From Bacilli bacterium (GTDB lineage: Bacteria; Bacillota_I; Bacilli_A; ML615J-28; CAG-698), in assembly GCA_028691515.1 (NCBI GenBank), contig JAQUZE010000001.1, forward strand, positions 1 through 53,613: 53,613 bases of DNA, read 5' to 3'. The translations under genes were made by a program, and so were the position numbers. The notes under the pieces are model-generated. The model was not told where the DNA came from and ran no database searches. It worked only from the letters and a program-made list of their open reading frames with translations. Shown piece after piece: positions 36,501 to 45,410 of the stretch. Within the stretch, counting starts at the first letter, position 1. Every line of letters begins with the position of its first letter.

Positions 36501-36968
36501 ATTAAAGGATTAAAAACGAAAGAGAAACCATATTATGATATTGAAGTATCAAAACATGTTGATGATAAATATGTTAGTGATGATACAATTAAAATTTATA
36601 TTCATAAAGAAATTAGTAAAATAGAATCACAAAAAGAAAAAGAAAGAATAATTAATGAATTTATTGATAGATTTGGAAAGTTAAATGAAGAAATTTTACT
36701 TTATATTGAAAAAAAATATTTAGAGTCTTTACTTATTAAAAATAATATTAACAAAATTAATGAAACAAATAATATGGTTATTATTATTTTGTCTAGTGAA
36801 TTATTAAACAAAATTAATATTGAAAATTTATTTATGAAAGCTTATGAAATTAGTTCTAGATTTAGTTTTGAATCTAAACGGAAACTATTAATAATGAAAA
36901 TTGAGAAAACACAGGATGAAAAAAATTGGATTTATCTTTTAACTAGATTTTTTGAAGATTTAGCATAA
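33540..36968 (+). CDS. mfd: Transcription-repair coupling factor Mfd
   Basis: The 1142-aa DNA translocase removes RNA polymerase stalled at lesions and recruits UvrA. A UvrB-like N-terminal region (1-450, with TGDFSVRGEVIDIFP) is followed by the polymerase-interacting domain (EIGDYVVHYDHGIGKYKGI near 487). The motor has GDVGYGKTEIALRA near 628 and DEEQRFGV, and a C-terminal TRCF domain ends the protein. Codons are richer in AT than in the neighbouring pth. The SD is weak (AGAGAAA) and translation is likely coupled to pth. An alternative GTG at 33519 would add seven unconserved residues. Confidence 0.97.
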   Translation: MMNNIIDLFKRSKANIQFEEHIKKKQYSIFAYNTSINVKYLLAYNTFLETKEPVIYVTTNLYKANLAYEGISKIAGYENVSFYAVDELISEDLLAVSNDLKTERINTIASIINNKPKIIITHLQALLKPLISKDIFSNYIINLSVGKEINRNKFIQNLIFNGYIKTPMTSSTGDFSVRGEVIDIFPVFSEKPIRINFFDEEIEKLRYFDSLTQISNNDIKDIDIYPLNELVYDNYIKEQAINNIKGIAQEKVLESIYEDIENHENDERINKFINYFYSDVCNILDYIEDFTIMYDEFSKINEVYEKLQIDINYLKEERKNVKNNKILYLLDINNIFNKYQKEIYLSDILQNLKGVKLDVLININSYLVIDYRNDIKNFINDIKANPSKTFILAFSDEKKVSLIKEVFLGEIKYQECDDYNDIVKQKVNIIKSDISLGYGMFDENYEVFTEKELFRDFKFKQTKYRSSYQNTISIESKEELEIGDYVVHYDHGIGKYKGIKTVQVHDVRNDYIWIEYSNMEIYIPVENISLLDKYQGSEGSIPKLTKLGTKEWDKRKKVISEKLEDIAKELIDTQVIREQNIGYVYPKDDEFQKLIEDEFPHDETSDQIKAIKDIKRDMEQGKIIDRLICGDVGYGKTEIALRAAVKTVLGQKQVAYLAPTTILSRQHYYTFKERLDKYGIRVELLNRLIPPKKQKEIINGLKSGLVDIIIGTHRILSEDIKFIDLGLLIVDEEQRFGVIHKEQIKKLKSVVNVLTLTATPIPRTLQMAITGIRQLSLISTPPKDRYPVQTYVVEENDIVIKEAIYRELSRGGQVFYLHNKVVDLERIYRKIQRLVPEAKIIIAHGQMNKEQLEDSITKFVDGEYNVLLCTTIIETGIDIPNTNTLIIDNADQLGLSQIYQIRGRVGRSNKIAYAYLTYKKNKVLTQTAAKRLNAIKEFTSLGSGYRIAIKDLAIRGAGDILGREQSGFIDSVGIDMYMRMLDEAINKIKGLKTKEKPYYDIEVSKHVDDKYVSDDTIKIYIHKEISKIESQKEKERIINEFIDRFGKLNEEILLYIEKKYLESLLIKNNINKINETNNMVIIILSSELLNKINIENLFMKAYEISSRFSFESKRKLLIMKIEKTQDEKNWIYLLTRFFEDLA

Positions 36969-36998
36969 AACTGAATACTTATAAGTGTTCAGTTTTTT
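36967..36998 (+). terminator. Terminator after mfd
   Basis: AAAACTGAA pairs with TTCAGTTTT around an ACTTATAAGT core, and seven Ts end the structure. It overlaps the mfd stop codon. Confidence 0.85.
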
Positions 36999-37019
36999 TA
37001 ATATCTCATAAATACTATA

Positions 37020-37048
37020 TTGGTTTTGAAAACGTTTTATGTTATAAT
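37020..37048 (+). promoter_or_regulatory. Promoter with cre-like operator for the proline-oxidation operon
   Basis: A weak -35 TTGGTT (37020-37025), a 17-bp spacer and TATAAT (37043-37048) form the promoter. The spacer contains TTGAAAACGTTTTATG (37026-37041), which matches the CcpA cre consensus WTGAAARCGYTTTCAW at 13 of 16 positions with a perfect left half. A repressor there would block RNA polymerase. This suggests carbon catabolite repression of amino-acid oxidation. Confidence 0.6.
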
Positions 37049-37073
37049 AATGATGTTTGAAGAGGTGATAAAC

Positions 37074-37388
37074 TTGCGAATTGAAAAACATCCTATTTTA
37101 AATTTTCCTCAAGACAGAAAAATTATTTTTTTTACTTTTAATGGAACTTTGGTCCAGGGATATGAAGGAGATACCGTTGCTTCAGCATTATATGCTTTAG
37201 GTATTTTAAAACTAAGTGAAAGTATTATACTTAAAAGACCAAGAGGCCTTTATTGTAGTATTGGTAATTGTTCTTCTTGTCATATGATTGTTGATGGAGT
37301 CCCTAATGTAAAAACATGTATTACTTTATTAAAAGAAGGAATGGTTGTAAAAACACAAACCAATAAAGGAGAAATCAATGCTTTATAA
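37074..37388 (+). CDS. [2Fe-2S] small subunit of a multi-subunit amino-acid dehydrogenase
   Basis: The 104-aa ferredoxin-like protein (Fer2_4 type) has the cluster ligands CSIGNCSSCHMIVDGVPNVK followed by C (C-x4-C-x2-C-x13-C). It resembles HcnA, sarcosine oxidase and archaeal dye-linked proline dehydrogenase small subunits. The frame extends upstream to 37020, inside the promoter. The TTG at 37074 has SD AGAGGTG 6 nt before it and gives the family-like start RIEKHPILNF, so I use it. It overlaps the next gene by 11 bp. Confidence 0.82.
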   Translation: MRIEKHPILNFPQDRKIIFFTFNGTLVQGYEGDTVASALYALGILKLSESIILKRPRGLYCSIGNCSSCHMIVDGVPNVKTCITLLKEGMVVKTQTNKGEINAL

Positions 37389-38466
37389 AGATTTAGTAAT
37401 TATTGGTGGGGGTCCAGCTGGATTAAAAGCAGCAGCTGTAGCAGCTAAAGCCGGACAAAAAGCATTGATAATTGATCGGTTTTGGTGTCTTGGAGGCCAA
37501 TTAATTAAGCAAACACATATGTTTTTTGGTAGTGAAAAGCAATATGCAAAAACTAGAGGTTTTGATATTGCTAATACTTTAATTGATGATATTAATCAGT
37601 ATAGAGAGTTAGTTGATGTTTGGGTGAACGCTACAGTTTTAGCTTTATATTCTGATAAAGTGATATCTATATATAAAGATAATGAATATATTAAAATAAA
37701 AGCTAAAATAATTATAGTTGCTACAGGAGCAAGTGAAAGAGTTCTTGCTTTTGAGAATAACGATCTACCAGGAATTTATGGAGCTGGCTCTGTACAAACT
37801 TTAATGAATGTTTATGGAATAAAACCAGGGAATAAACTTTTAATGGTTGGAAGTGGAAATATTGGGTTAATTGTAAGTTATCAATTAATGCAAGCTGGCG
37901 TAGAAGTGGTTGGTATTGTTGAAGCAAGTGATAAGATCTCGGGATATAAAGTTCATGCTTCAAAGATTAAAAGATTGGGTGTTGATATTCTTACTTCAAC
38001 AACTATAAAAAAAGCAATTGGTATTGATAAAGTAGAGGAAGTAATTTTAATTAATTTAGATAATGAGTGGAATGAAATTCAGAATACAGAAAGAAAAATT
38101 AAAGTTGATGGTGTGTGTATTGCTGTCGGGCTAATTCCACTTACAAATTTATTAAGCATGGCTGGTGTTGAAATGAAATATATAAGTGAACTTGGAGGCA
38201 TGGTTGCAGTTACTAATGATTTGTTTGAAACAAGTGTTGAAAATGTTTTTGTTTGTGGAGATGCATCAGGTATTGAAGAAGCAAGTAGTGCAATGGTTGA
38301 AGGGATGATCGTTGGTTTAGTTGCTACAAAAAAATTAGGAAACGAAATAATTGATTATGAATCACAGTTAAGTGATTTTAAAAATCAATTACATGTTTTA
38401 AGAAACGGACCTTACGGTTCTAAAATAAGGAATGGATTAAAAAAGCTGGAGAATAAACTATGTTAG
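37378..38466 (+). CDS. NAD(P)/FAD oxidoreductase subunit (HcnB/PDH-alpha-like)
   Basis: The 362-aa pyridine-nucleotide-disulfide-type flavoprotein has an FAD motif GGGPAGLKAAAVAAKAGQ near 9, an ATGASER central strand motif, an NAD-binding GSGNIGLIVSYQLMQAG near 160, and a C-terminal GDASGIEEASSAMVEG. It likely transfers electrons between the amine-oxidising subunit and NAD(P) through the Fe-S subunits. The C-terminal BFD domain found fused in many relatives is a separate gene here (38938). Confidence 0.85.
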   Translation: MLYKDLVIIGGGPAGLKAAAVAAKAGQKALIIDRFWCLGGQLIKQTHMFFGSEKQYAKTRGFDIANTLIDDINQYRELVDVWVNATVLALYSDKVISIYKDNEYIKIKAKIIIVATGASERVLAFENNDLPGIYGAGSVQTLMNVYGIKPGNKLLMVGSGNIGLIVSYQLMQAGVEVVGIVEASDKISGYKVHASKIKRLGVDILTSTTIKKAIGIDKVEEVILINLDNEWNEIQNTERKIKVDGVCIAVGLIPLTNLLSMAGVEMKYISELGGMVAVTNDLFETSVENVFVCGDASGIEEASSAMVEGMIVGLVATKKLGNEIIDYESQLSDFKNQLHVLRNGPYGSKIRNGLKKLENKLC

Positions 38467-38945
38467 AGAAAAAAGGATTCCCAACAAAAGAACAAATTCA
38501 GTCTTGTTTTCCAGAAAAAACTGTAATTTTAAATCCAAAAGCAATAATTGAGTGTTATGAAAAAATACCTTGCAATCCTTGTAGTACATCATGTCCTTTT
38601 AATGCTATTTATATTGGAGATGATATTAATCAAATTCCTGTGATTGATTTTAATAAATGTACTGGTTGTGGAGTATGTGTTTTTAGTTGTCCTGGATTAG
38701 CAATAAAAGTCGTTCAAACTGATGGAAAAAAAGCAACATTTAAAATACCATATGAATTTATACCATATCCGAAAAAAAATGAAATTTGGAATGCTATAGA
38801 TCACGCCGGTGAAGTCATCGGAAAAGCAAAAATAGCAAATGTGATTATAGGCAAAAAACAAAATAAAACAGCTTTAGTTGAAGTTATTGTTGATGATAAA
38901 ATTATTTATGATTTTGCTACAATTCGGAGACAAGTATATGAATAA
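38460..38945 (+). CDS. 4Fe-4S ferredoxin-type subunit
   Basis: The 161-aa protein has two cluster-binding sets: CNPCSTSCPFNAI near 38-50 and CTGCGVCVFSCPGLAIKV near 61-78. An accessory domain without Cys follows (about 85-161). It overlaps both neighbours slightly, so it is a stoichiometric part of the complex. Equivalent ferredoxin subunits occur in the archaeal multi-subunit proline dehydrogenase. Confidence 0.82.
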   Translation: MLEKKGFPTKEQIQSCFPEKTVILNPKAIIECYEKIPCNPCSTSCPFNAIYIGDDINQIPVIDFNKCTGCGVCVFSCPGLAIKVVQTDGKKATFKIPYEFIPYPKKNEIWNAIDHAGEVIGKAKIANVIIGKKQNKTALVEVIVDDKIIYDFATIRRQVYE

Positions 38946-39219
38946 AAAAGATATTATTATTTGTCGATGCGAAGACGTAACATTAGAAATGATTCATGAA
39001 TATCTAAATAAAGGATATACAGATGTTGAAGAATTAAAAAGATTATTAAGAATTGGGATGGGGCCTTGCCAAGGTAATAATTGTATGCAATTACTTCAAA
39101 AAGAAGTAGCTAAATTTATTAATAAAAAAACTGAAGATATCAAAACAGCAAAAGCAAGGCCATTAACAATGGGTATTCAGATAGAGAAAATTAAGGAGAA
39201 TTTTGAGAATGAAAGCTGA
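38938..39219 (+). CDS. BFD-type [2Fe-2S] subunit
   Basis: The 93-aa protein is a stand-alone Fer2_BFD domain: CRCEDVTLEM at 9-18 and GMGPCQGNNC near 39-48 provide four Cys. The family normally appears as the tail of the HcnB/NirB-like flavoprotein. The longer frame to 38878 overlaps the previous gene by 68 bp with no SD; ATG at 38938 overlaps by 8 bp and begins MNKKDIIICRCED, so I choose it. It ends in TGA, evidence for the standard code. Confidence 0.82.
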   Translation: MNKKDIIICRCEDVTLEMIHEYLNKGYTDVEELKRLLRIGMGPCQGNNCMQLLQKEVAKFINKKTEDIKTAKARPLTMGIQIEKIKENFENES

Positions 39220-40351
39220 TTATGTTGTTATTGGTGCTGGGATTAGTGGTTGTAGTATTGCATATAATCTAGCTAAAAAAAATCAAAAAAATATTATTGT
39301 AATTGATAAAGGATATTTGACGTCTGGAGCTACAGGAAGATGTGGAGCTGGAATTAGACAACAATGGGGAACAAAGATGAATTGCTTACTAGCAAAAGCA
39401 AGTATAGAATTTTTTGAACATGCTCAAGAAATATTAAAATATGATAAAGATCTAGAGTTTAAACAAAAAGGATATTTAATATTAGCTGTTACAGAGGAGG
39501 AAGATAAAGATTTCTCTAAGAATGTAAAATTGCAAAATTCGTTAGGTATTCCTTCTGTAAAATTAAATAAAGAGGAGGCAAAGCAAATTGTTCCTCATCT
39601 GAATACAAATGCGTTTATTAGTGCTACTTTTTGTAAAACTGATGGGCATTTAAATCCCTTTTTAATTACTGATGCTTTTTATCAAGCTGCGAAGAATTTA
39701 GGGGTAGAATTTTATTTTCACGAAGAAGTTTTAGATATTATTATTAAAGAGGGAATTATTGAAAAAGTTATAACTAATAAAAGAGAAATTTATACTTCTA
39801 ATGTTATTAATGCAGCTGGAGGGTACGCTAATGAAATTGCTGAAATGGTGGGAATAAATGCTTATGTTTATCCAGAAAGACATGAAATTTTAGTTACTGA
39901 GCCTGTAGAAAATATGCAAGGTCCAATGGTTATGTCTTTTGGAAAAAATCTTTATTGTCAACAAGTTCCACACGGGAGTTTTCTAATGGGAAGAACAACT
40001 CTTAATGAAAAAAAGGGGCATAATATTGAATCTAGTTGGCAATTTTTAGATGAAATGAGCAAAACTGTATGTGAATTATTACCAGCAATTGGAAAATTGA
40101 GAGTAATAAGGCAATGGGCAGGTTTGTATACAGTTTCACCAGATAGACAACCTATAATTAGTAAAACTAATATTAAAGGTTTTTATTTAGCTTGTGGATT
40201 TAGTGGGCATGGTTTTATGTTTGCCCCAATGACAGGATTGTTGTTATCAGAAATAATCTTAGGAGAAGAATTATCTATTGATATAAATGAACTTAGTATT
40301 GATAGATTTGAAAAACAAAATACATTTGTTTATGAAAAATCAGTTGTATAA
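39209..40351 (+). CDS. FAD-dependent amino-acid dehydrogenase subunit (DAO family, probable proline dehydrogenase)
   Basis: The 380-aa D-amino-acid-oxidase-fold flavoprotein shows [16 protein letters not shown] at the N-terminus, [14 protein letters not shown] near 45 and a C-terminal [20 protein letters not shown]. It is the catalytic, amine-oxidising subunit of HcnC, sarcosine oxidase beta and archaeal PDH-beta type. The following gene is rocA, so L-proline is the best guess; sarcosine, glycine or D-proline cannot be excluded. TTG at 39203 is possible, but ATG at 39209 keeps MKADYVVIG and a 10-nt distance to AAGGAG. Confidence 0.82.
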   Translation: MKADYVVIGAGISGCSIAYNLAKKNQKNIIVIDKGYLTSGATGRCGAGIRQQWGTKMNCLLAKASIEFFEHAQEILKYDKDLEFKQKGYLILAVTEEEDKDFSKNVKLQNSLGIPSVKLNKEEAKQIVPHLNTNAFISATFCKTDGHLNPFLITDAFYQAAKNLGVEFYFHEEVLDIIIKEGIIEKVITNKREIYTSNVINAAGGYANEIAEMVGINAYVYPERHEILVTEPVENMQGPMVMSFGKNLYCQQVPHGSFLMGRTTLNEKKGHNIESSWQFLDEMSKTVCELLPAIGKLRVIRQWAGLYTVSPDRQPIISKTNIKGFYLACGFSGHGFMFAPMTGLLLSEIILGEELSIDINELSIDRFEKQNTFVYEKSVV

Positions 40352-40364
40352 AAAGGAGAGTAAA

Positions 40365-41921
40365 ATGGCAATATATTCATATAAAACAGAAGAATTAACA
40401 AATTTTAAGTGTGAAGAAAATAGGAAAAAATATCTTGAAGGTATTAATATTGTAAAAAAATATTTAGGAAGAACATATCCTTTGATTATTGATGGAAAAG
40501 AAATAGAGACTAAAAAGATTGTGAAGTCAATAAATCCAGCTAATTTTAATGAAATTGTTGGCTATATTCATCAAGCAAGTATTGATGAAGCTGAAAAAGC
40601 AATGCAGGCAGCTTTAGAAAGATTTTCTACTTGGAGACTTACTGATCCTCAAATGAGAGCTGATGTTTTATTTAAAGCAGCAAGTATTTTTAGAAGAAGA
40701 AAATTTGAGTTAAACGCACTGTTAACAATTGAAGCAGGAAAGCCTTGGGTTGAAGCTGATGCTGATGTTGCAGAGGCTATTGATTTTTTAGAATACTATG
40801 GAAGACAAATTTTAGAATTGCAAAAAATCGACGATAAAATTTTAAGTAGAGATAAAATGGAGAGAAATGAATATAGATATATACCTCTTGGAGTTGGAGC
40901 TATTATTACACCATGGAATTTCCCTATCGCAATTTTAACAGGAATGAGTTCTGCTGCAATAGTATCAGGTAATACTATTCTTTTAAAACCATCATCAAAT
41001 ACCCAGGTTATAGCTTATAAATTTGTTGAAATAATGAAAGAAGCGGGACTTCCTGATGGTGTTATTAATTATATTCCTGGTAAAGGTTCAGAGGTTGGTG
41101 ATTATATTGTAAATCATCCAAAAACAAGATTTATTTCATTTACAGGTTCTAAAGAAGTTGGTATTTCTATTTATGAAAAGGCTGCTAAAGTTCAAAAAGG
41201 ACAAATATGGTTAAAAAGAGTAATTGCTGAAATGGGTGGGAAAGATGCAATGATAATTGACGATGGCGTTGATGTTGATTTTGCAGCAGAAGAAATTGTC
41301 AAAGCGGCATTTGGATTTAGTGGCCAAAAATGTAGTGCGTGTTCAAGGGCAATTATTCATAAGAACATTTATGATGAATTAATGGAAAAGATTATTGAAA
41401 AAACAGAGAAAATAGACATGGGAGATCCACTTGAATATAACAACCAAATGGGGCCAGTAATTGATAAAGCAGCATTTGATAAGATTTCAGAATATATAAA
41501 TATTGGAAAAAAAGAAGGAAAGATAGTGGCTGGTGGGCAATTTGATGATATTAGAGGATATTTTATTAGACCAACAGTAATTGCTGATCTTTCATTTAAA
41601 GCAAGAGTTATGAATGAGGAGATATTTGGACCAGTTTTATCTTGTTGTAAGGTAGAAAGTTTTGACGAAGCAATTAAAATTGCAAATAGTACTGAATATG
41701 GTTTAACAGGAGGAGTAATTTCCTCTAGTAGAATAAATTTAGAAAAAGCAAAAAAAGAATTTCATGTGGGAAATATGTATTTAAATAGAAAATGCACTGG
41801 AGCAATTGTAGGTTATCAACCATTTGGTGGTTTTAATATGAGCGGTACGGATTCTAAAGCTGGAGGACCAGATTATTTAGTATTACATATGCAAGGACAA
41901 AGCATATCGGAAAACTTTTAA
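40365..41921 (+). CDS. rocA: L-glutamate gamma-semialdehyde (P5C) dehydrogenase
   Basis: The 518-aa aldehyde dehydrogenase is close to RocA along its whole length ([36 protein letters not shown] with the catalytic Cys, [25 protein letters not shown], the end [19 protein letters not shown]). It oxidises glutamate semialdehyde/P5C to glutamate with NAD. The frame extends upstream to 40287, but AAGGAGA 7 nt before ATG 40365 and the family start decide. It is last in the operon and gives the strongest clue that the upstream complex oxidises proline. Confidence 0.93.
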   Translation: MAIYSYKTEELTNFKCEENRKKYLEGINIVKKYLGRTYPLIIDGKEIETKKIVKSINPANFNEIVGYIHQASIDEAEKAMQAALERFSTWRLTDPQMRADVLFKAASIFRRRKFELNALLTIEAGKPWVEADADVAEAIDFLEYYGRQILELQKIDDKILSRDKMERNEYRYIPLGVGAIITPWNFPIAILTGMSSAAIVSGNTILLKPSSNTQVIAYKFVEIMKEAGLPDGVINYIPGKGSEVGDYIVNHPKTRFISFTGSKEVGISIYEKAAKVQKGQIWLKRVIAEMGGKDAMIIDDGVDVDFAAEEIVKAAFGFSGQKCSACSRAIIHKNIYDELMEKIIEKTEKIDMGDPLEYNNQMGPVIDKAAFDKISEYINIGKKEGKIVAGGQFDDIRGYFIRPTVIADLSFKARVMNEEIFGPVLSCCKVESFDEAIKIANSTEYGLTGGVISSSRINLEKAKKEFHVGNMYLNRKCTGAIVGYQPFGGFNMSGTDSKAGGPDYLVLHMQGQSISENF

Positions 41922-41942
41922 AAGGGCAAAAGCCCTTTTTTT
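41921..41942 (+). terminator. Terminator after rocA
   Basis: AAAGGGC (41921-41927), a loop of four As and GCCCTTT (41932-41938) form a GC-rich stem followed by a T run. It abuts the rocA stop. Confidence 0.9.
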
Positions 41943-41953
41943 ATTTCTTTCCA

Positions 41954-41982
41954 TTGTATAAATATAATAAAAGTGCTATAAT
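41954..41982 (+). promoter_or_regulatory. degV-fba promoter
   Basis: TTGTAT (41954-41959), 17 bp, then an extended -10 TGC-TATAAT (41977-41982), 27 bp before degV. Confidence 0.65.
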
Positions 41983-42009
41983 AACAATTGGTATATAGGA
42001 GGACTTTAA

Positions 42010-42879
42010 ATGGCAAAAATTGCAATAGTATCTGATGTTAATGCTGGACTTGATTATTTGGGCTATGATCCCCAAATACCTGTTTTACGTTCAGTAATAA
42101 ATTTCGGTGAAGAACATTTTGTCGATGGTGTTGATATTAAAGCAGATGAATTTTATGAAAAACTTTCTAAGATTACATCATCAATAGATATTCCATCAAC
42201 TTCGGCTCCAACAGTTGGAGAAACTATGGAATTAATTGAAGACTTAATAAGTAAAGGTTATAGTGATATAATTATGTACGCGATATCTTATGAATTAAGT
42301 TCTATTGGGTCAACATTTGAAAGCATGAAACAAGAATATGAAGAAAAAATCAATATTCATGTTGTTAATACGAAGCTTGCTACATATTTACAAGGATATT
42401 TAGCAATAGAAGCTAAAAGAATGGTTGAAGAAGAAAAAACAGTTGAAGAAATATTGGCTTATTCAGATTATCTTATAAAAAATTGTCACGCATATTTTGT
42501 TGTAGATGATTTATCATATTTAGTAAAAAATGGTAGATTAAGTGGTGTAAGCGGATTTTTAGGTGGTTTATTAAAGATTAAACCGGTTCTAGAAATAACA
42601 GAAGAAGGAAAGATTGTTTCAAAAGAAAAAGTTAAAACACACAGAAAAGCAGTTGAAAGAGTAATTAGTATTGTTGAAGAAGAGATTAAGGATTCAAAAA
42701 AAGTAAAGATATTTGTTTTTCATACTTTAAGAGAAGAAGACGCTAAACAAATTTTGGATTACTTTCAATTAAAGTATAAGGATGTTGCAGAGTGTGAATT
42801 ACATATGGTAACACCAGCTGTTGGGGCTCATATAGGGACAAAAATATTAGGTGTTGGTTATTTTATATTAGATAATTAA
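42010..42879 (+). CDS. DegV-family fatty-acid-binding protein
   Basis: The 289-aa DegV protein begins with the strand-loop [12 protein letters not shown], has the lipid-headgroup motif STSAPTVGE near 60-68 (family TSxPS), and VKNGRLSG near 178-185. Members present fatty acids to FakA kinase. I see no FakA gene here. SD AGGAGG is 7 nt before the ATG; it is 22 bp upstream of fba and likely co-transcribed. Confidence 0.9.
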   Translation: MAKIAIVSDVNAGLDYLGYDPQIPVLRSVINFGEEHFVDGVDIKADEFYEKLSKITSSIDIPSTSAPTVGETMELIEDLISKGYSDIIMYAISYELSSIGSTFESMKQEYEEKINIHVVNTKLATYLQGYLAIEAKRMVEEEKTVEEILAYSDYLIKNCHAYFVVDDLSYLVKNGRLSGVSGFLGGLLKIKPVLEITEEGKIVSKEKVKTHRKAVERVISIVEEEIKDSKKVKIFVFHTLREEDAKQILDYFQLKYKDVAECELHMVTPAVGAHIGTKILGVGYFILDN

Positions 42880-42901
42880 AAGTCAAAGGAGGATATATAT
42901 T

Positions 42902-43762
42902 ATGGCTTTAGTAAATATGGTAGATATGCTTAACAAAGCAAAAGATGAAAAATATGCAGTTGGTCAATTCAATATTAATAATTTGGAATGGACTAAAACT
43001 ATTTTAAAAGTATCGGAAGAATTAAATTCACCAGTAATTTTAGGAGTTTCAGAAGGAGCTGCTAAATATATGGGAGGGTTTAATACTGTTGTAGGTATGG
43101 TCAAAGGAATGATTAAAGATTTAAAAATTAATGTTGATGTTGCTATTCATTTAGATCATGGTACAACATTTGAAAGTTGTAAAGCTTCTATTGATGCTGG
43201 ATTCACTTCAGTGATGATTGATGGATCTCATCATCCAATTGATGAAAATATTAGACTTACAAAACAAGTTGTAGATTATGCACGTCCAAGGGGCGTTTCA
43301 GTTGAAGCAGAAGTTGGAACTGTTGGTGGAACAGAGGATGGAATTACTGGTGGAATTAATTATGCTGATAAAGATGAATGTGTAAGATTAGTTAATGAAA
43401 CAAAAGTAGATTGCCTTGCTCCAGCTTTAGGTAGTGTTCATGGTATATATCAAGGAGAACCAAAACTTGGTTTTAAAGAAATGCTTGAAATTAAAGAAGC
43501 TACAAATAAGCCTTTAGTTCTTCATGGTGGGACAGGAATTCCAGATGAACAAATTAAAAAAGCGATTGAAAGAGGAACAAGTAAGATTAATGTAAATACT
43601 GAATGTCAATTAGCATTTGCAAGAGAATTAAGAGCTTTACTGGCTACCAATAACGAAGTTTATGACCCTAGAAAAATTTTGGGACCAGCATCAGTAGGAA
43701 TTAAAATTGCAGTAGAAACAAAAATGAAATTGTTTGGATCTGTTGGGAAGGCTGTAAAGTAA
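42902..43762 (+). CDS. fba: Class II fructose-bisphosphate aldolase
   Basis: The 286-aa zinc aldolase of glycolysis has the catalytic/zinc motif HLDHGTTFE near 82, [26 protein letters not shown] near 133, [12 protein letters not shown] near 208 (zinc His) and SKINVNTE near 227. Length is normal for the short class IIB form. SD AAAGGAGG is 9 nt before the ATG. Confidence 0.96.
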   Translation: MALVNMVDMLNKAKDEKYAVGQFNINNLEWTKTILKVSEELNSPVILGVSEGAAKYMGGFNTVVGMVKGMIKDLKINVDVAIHLDHGTTFESCKASIDAGFTSVMIDGSHHPIDENIRLTKQVVDYARPRGVSVEAEVGTVGGTEDGITGGINYADKDECVRLVNETKVDCLAPALGSVHGIYQGEPKLGFKEMLEIKEATNKPLVLHGGTGIPDEQIKKAIERGTSKINVNTECQLAFARELRALLATNNEVYDPRKILGPASVGIKIAVETKMKLFGSVGKAVK

Positions 43763-43771
43763 AAAATTTAA

Positions 43772-43800
43772 AAGCACTATTTATTAATAGTGCTTATTTT
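43772..43800 (+). terminator. Terminator after fba
   Basis: AAGCACTATT (43772-43781) and AATAGTGCTT (43786-43795) form a 10-bp stem with a TATT loop and a T-rich tail. Confidence 0.85.
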
Positions 43801-43815
43801 TTATAAAAATATAAT

Positions 43816-44319
43816 ATGATTAAAATAATATTGGAAAATAATAAAGAAATAGATATAGAATTAATGGAACAATATGCTCCTAATACTGTTAATAATTTTT
43901 TAAATTTAGTGAGACAGAAGTATTTTGATAATTTAATCTTTCACAGAATTATATCAAATTTTATGGTACAAGGGGGAGGTTATTATTTTGAAAACGGAAA
44001 AGTTCGTCTTAAAAAACCTATTCCTTCTATTAGGGGAGAGTTTTTAAGTAATGGATTTAATAATCATTTAAAACACACGCCAGGAGTAATTTCGATGGCA
44101 AGAACAAATGATAAAAATAGTGCAAGTAATCAGTTCTTTATATGTACAGCACAATGTCCTCATTTAGATGGTAATTATGCAGCTTTTGGGAAAGTAATAA
44201 ATCAAGATAGTATGGATGTTTTAATGGAACTAGATTGTGTTAAGACTATTACTTATGAAGAAGGATTACAAGATTTTCCTTATCCAATTATTAGAATTAA
44301 AACAATTAAAGAGGTTTAG
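43816..44319 (+). CDS. Cyclophilin-type peptidyl-prolyl isomerase
   Basis: The 167-aa cyclophilin shows FHRIISNFMVQGGG near 37-50, the catalytic Arg in FHR, MARTNDKNSASNQFFI near 95 and LDGNYAAFGKV near 115. It lacks a signal peptide, so it works in the cytoplasm. The start MIKIILENNKEIDIEL is family-like. No Shine-Dalgarno sequence is visible, and a TATAAT (43810-43815) abuts the ATG, 20 bp after the fba terminator. How it is translated is unclear. Confidence 0.93.
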   Translation: MIKIILENNKEIDIELMEQYAPNTVNNFLNLVRQKYFDNLIFHRIISNFMVQGGGYYFENGKVRLKKPIPSIRGEFLSNGFNNHLKHTPGVISMARTNDKNSASNQFFICTAQCPHLDGNYAAFGKVINQDSMDVLMELDCVKTITYEEGLQDFPYPIIRIKTIKEV

Positions 44320-44336
44320 TTTATAAGGGGTTTGTT

Positions 44337-45410
44337 ATGAATAAACTAGAATTAGTAATTAATCTTGATACATTAAGTGATATTGAAAAAGGTAATAATG
44401 TTTTGCAAAAACAAGGACGGAAGTATTTTTATAATGGTGAATGTTTTTCTAGAAAACAATGGCTTTTAAAATTAAATACATTTAGAATGTTTTCTAAAGA
44501 TAAAATTATATCTTCATATATACCTAATGTTCATCCTGTGTATCAGAAGATAGCGTTTATAGAAAATATTAAGAACGCTACAAATGTGGTTTTAATTTTC
44601 CCATCAATTTTCTTTATGGTTATTGCTTTGTTAGTTGTTTCGTTTGTATTGTTAATAAATAAATTAAATTTAACTGTTTCTGAATCTCTTAATTTAAAGG
44701 TTTATTTTATTTTTTTAGCAATGTTACTAGTTGTGTTTAGCTTTTCACTTATTATTAAATACTTAATAGGTTATAGAATGTTTTATTCTTTAAAAAATGG
44801 AAAAGTTACATTTAATCATTTACATAAAGATGAGTATAGAATTATGATTAAATGTTTTGATGATTATATAAGCAAATATAAAGATAATAATTATTTAGCA
44901 AAATATGAAAATATTGCAATTAGAAAGATATCATCTTTTGATCTTTTTGAATATTATGAAATGTTATCTAATAAAAATGTTATAAAATATTTACTAAATA
45001 ATGTTGCTAAGTCTTATCTAGAAGTATTGGAAAAAATTAATACTACTTTAGAAGAATATCGAAAAGAGATGTATTATCGTTTAGCAATAGTAAATGCGAA
45101 AAACGAAATGATAGGATATATAGGTATATCAAAAGTCGGATTAACAAAAAAACAATGTGAAATAATATATGGATTAAATCAAAAATATTGGTATCAAGGG
45201 TTGGCTGTTAAAGCTGTAAAAGCATTTATACCTTTGTTGATTGATAAAGGATATAGTAAGATTATAGCAACACATATTGATAAGAATATAAATTCTGGTA
45301 AAGTGTTATTAAAAAGTGGGTTTGTTTTAAATAAAAAATTGAATAGAACTATGCAATTCAAGAATAAAAAGTACAATCTTATTGGATATGAGTATAAGGA
45401 GAATATATGA
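44337..45410 (+). CDS. Membrane protein with C-terminal GNAT acetyltransferase domain
   Basis: The 357-aa protein has a soluble N-terminal part (1-80, with YFYNGECFSRKQW), two membrane helices (about 83-107 and 121-145) and a RimI/RimJ-like GNAT domain (about 190-350). The GNAT core shows a beta strand AIVNAKNEMIGYIGI, the acetyl-CoA loop YWYQGLAVKAVKAFI near 284-298, and NINSGKVLLKSGFV near 317-330. Both termini are probably cytoplasmic. I know no named protein with this layout; the acetylated target is unknown. It is followed by a lipoprotein gene with 4-bp overlap. Confidence 0.75.
   Translation: MNKLELVINLDTLSDIEKGNNVLQKQGRKYFYNGECFSRKQWLLKLNTFRMFSKDKIISSYIPNVHPVYQKIAFIENIKNATNVVLIFPSIFFMVIALLVVSFVLLINKLNLTVSESLNLKVYFIFLAMLLVVFSFSLIIKYLIGYRMFYSLKNGKVTFNHLHKDEYRIMIKCFDDYISKYKDNNYLAKYENIAIRKISSFDLFEYYEMLSNKNVIKYLLNNVAKSYLEVLEKINTTLEEYRKEMYYRLAIVNAKNEMIGYIGISKVGLTKKQCEIIYGLNQKYWYQGLAVKAVKAFIPLLIDKGYSKIIATHIDKNINSGKVLLKSGFVLNKKLNRTMQFKNKKYNLIGYEYKENI

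Noticed and set aside
37074-40351. Hydrogen cyanide synthase HcnABC
   Set aside because: The subunits resemble Hcn proteins, but the separate ferredoxin and BFD genes and the following rocA point to amino-acid dehydrogenation to glutamate. HCN formation from glycine would not need rocA.
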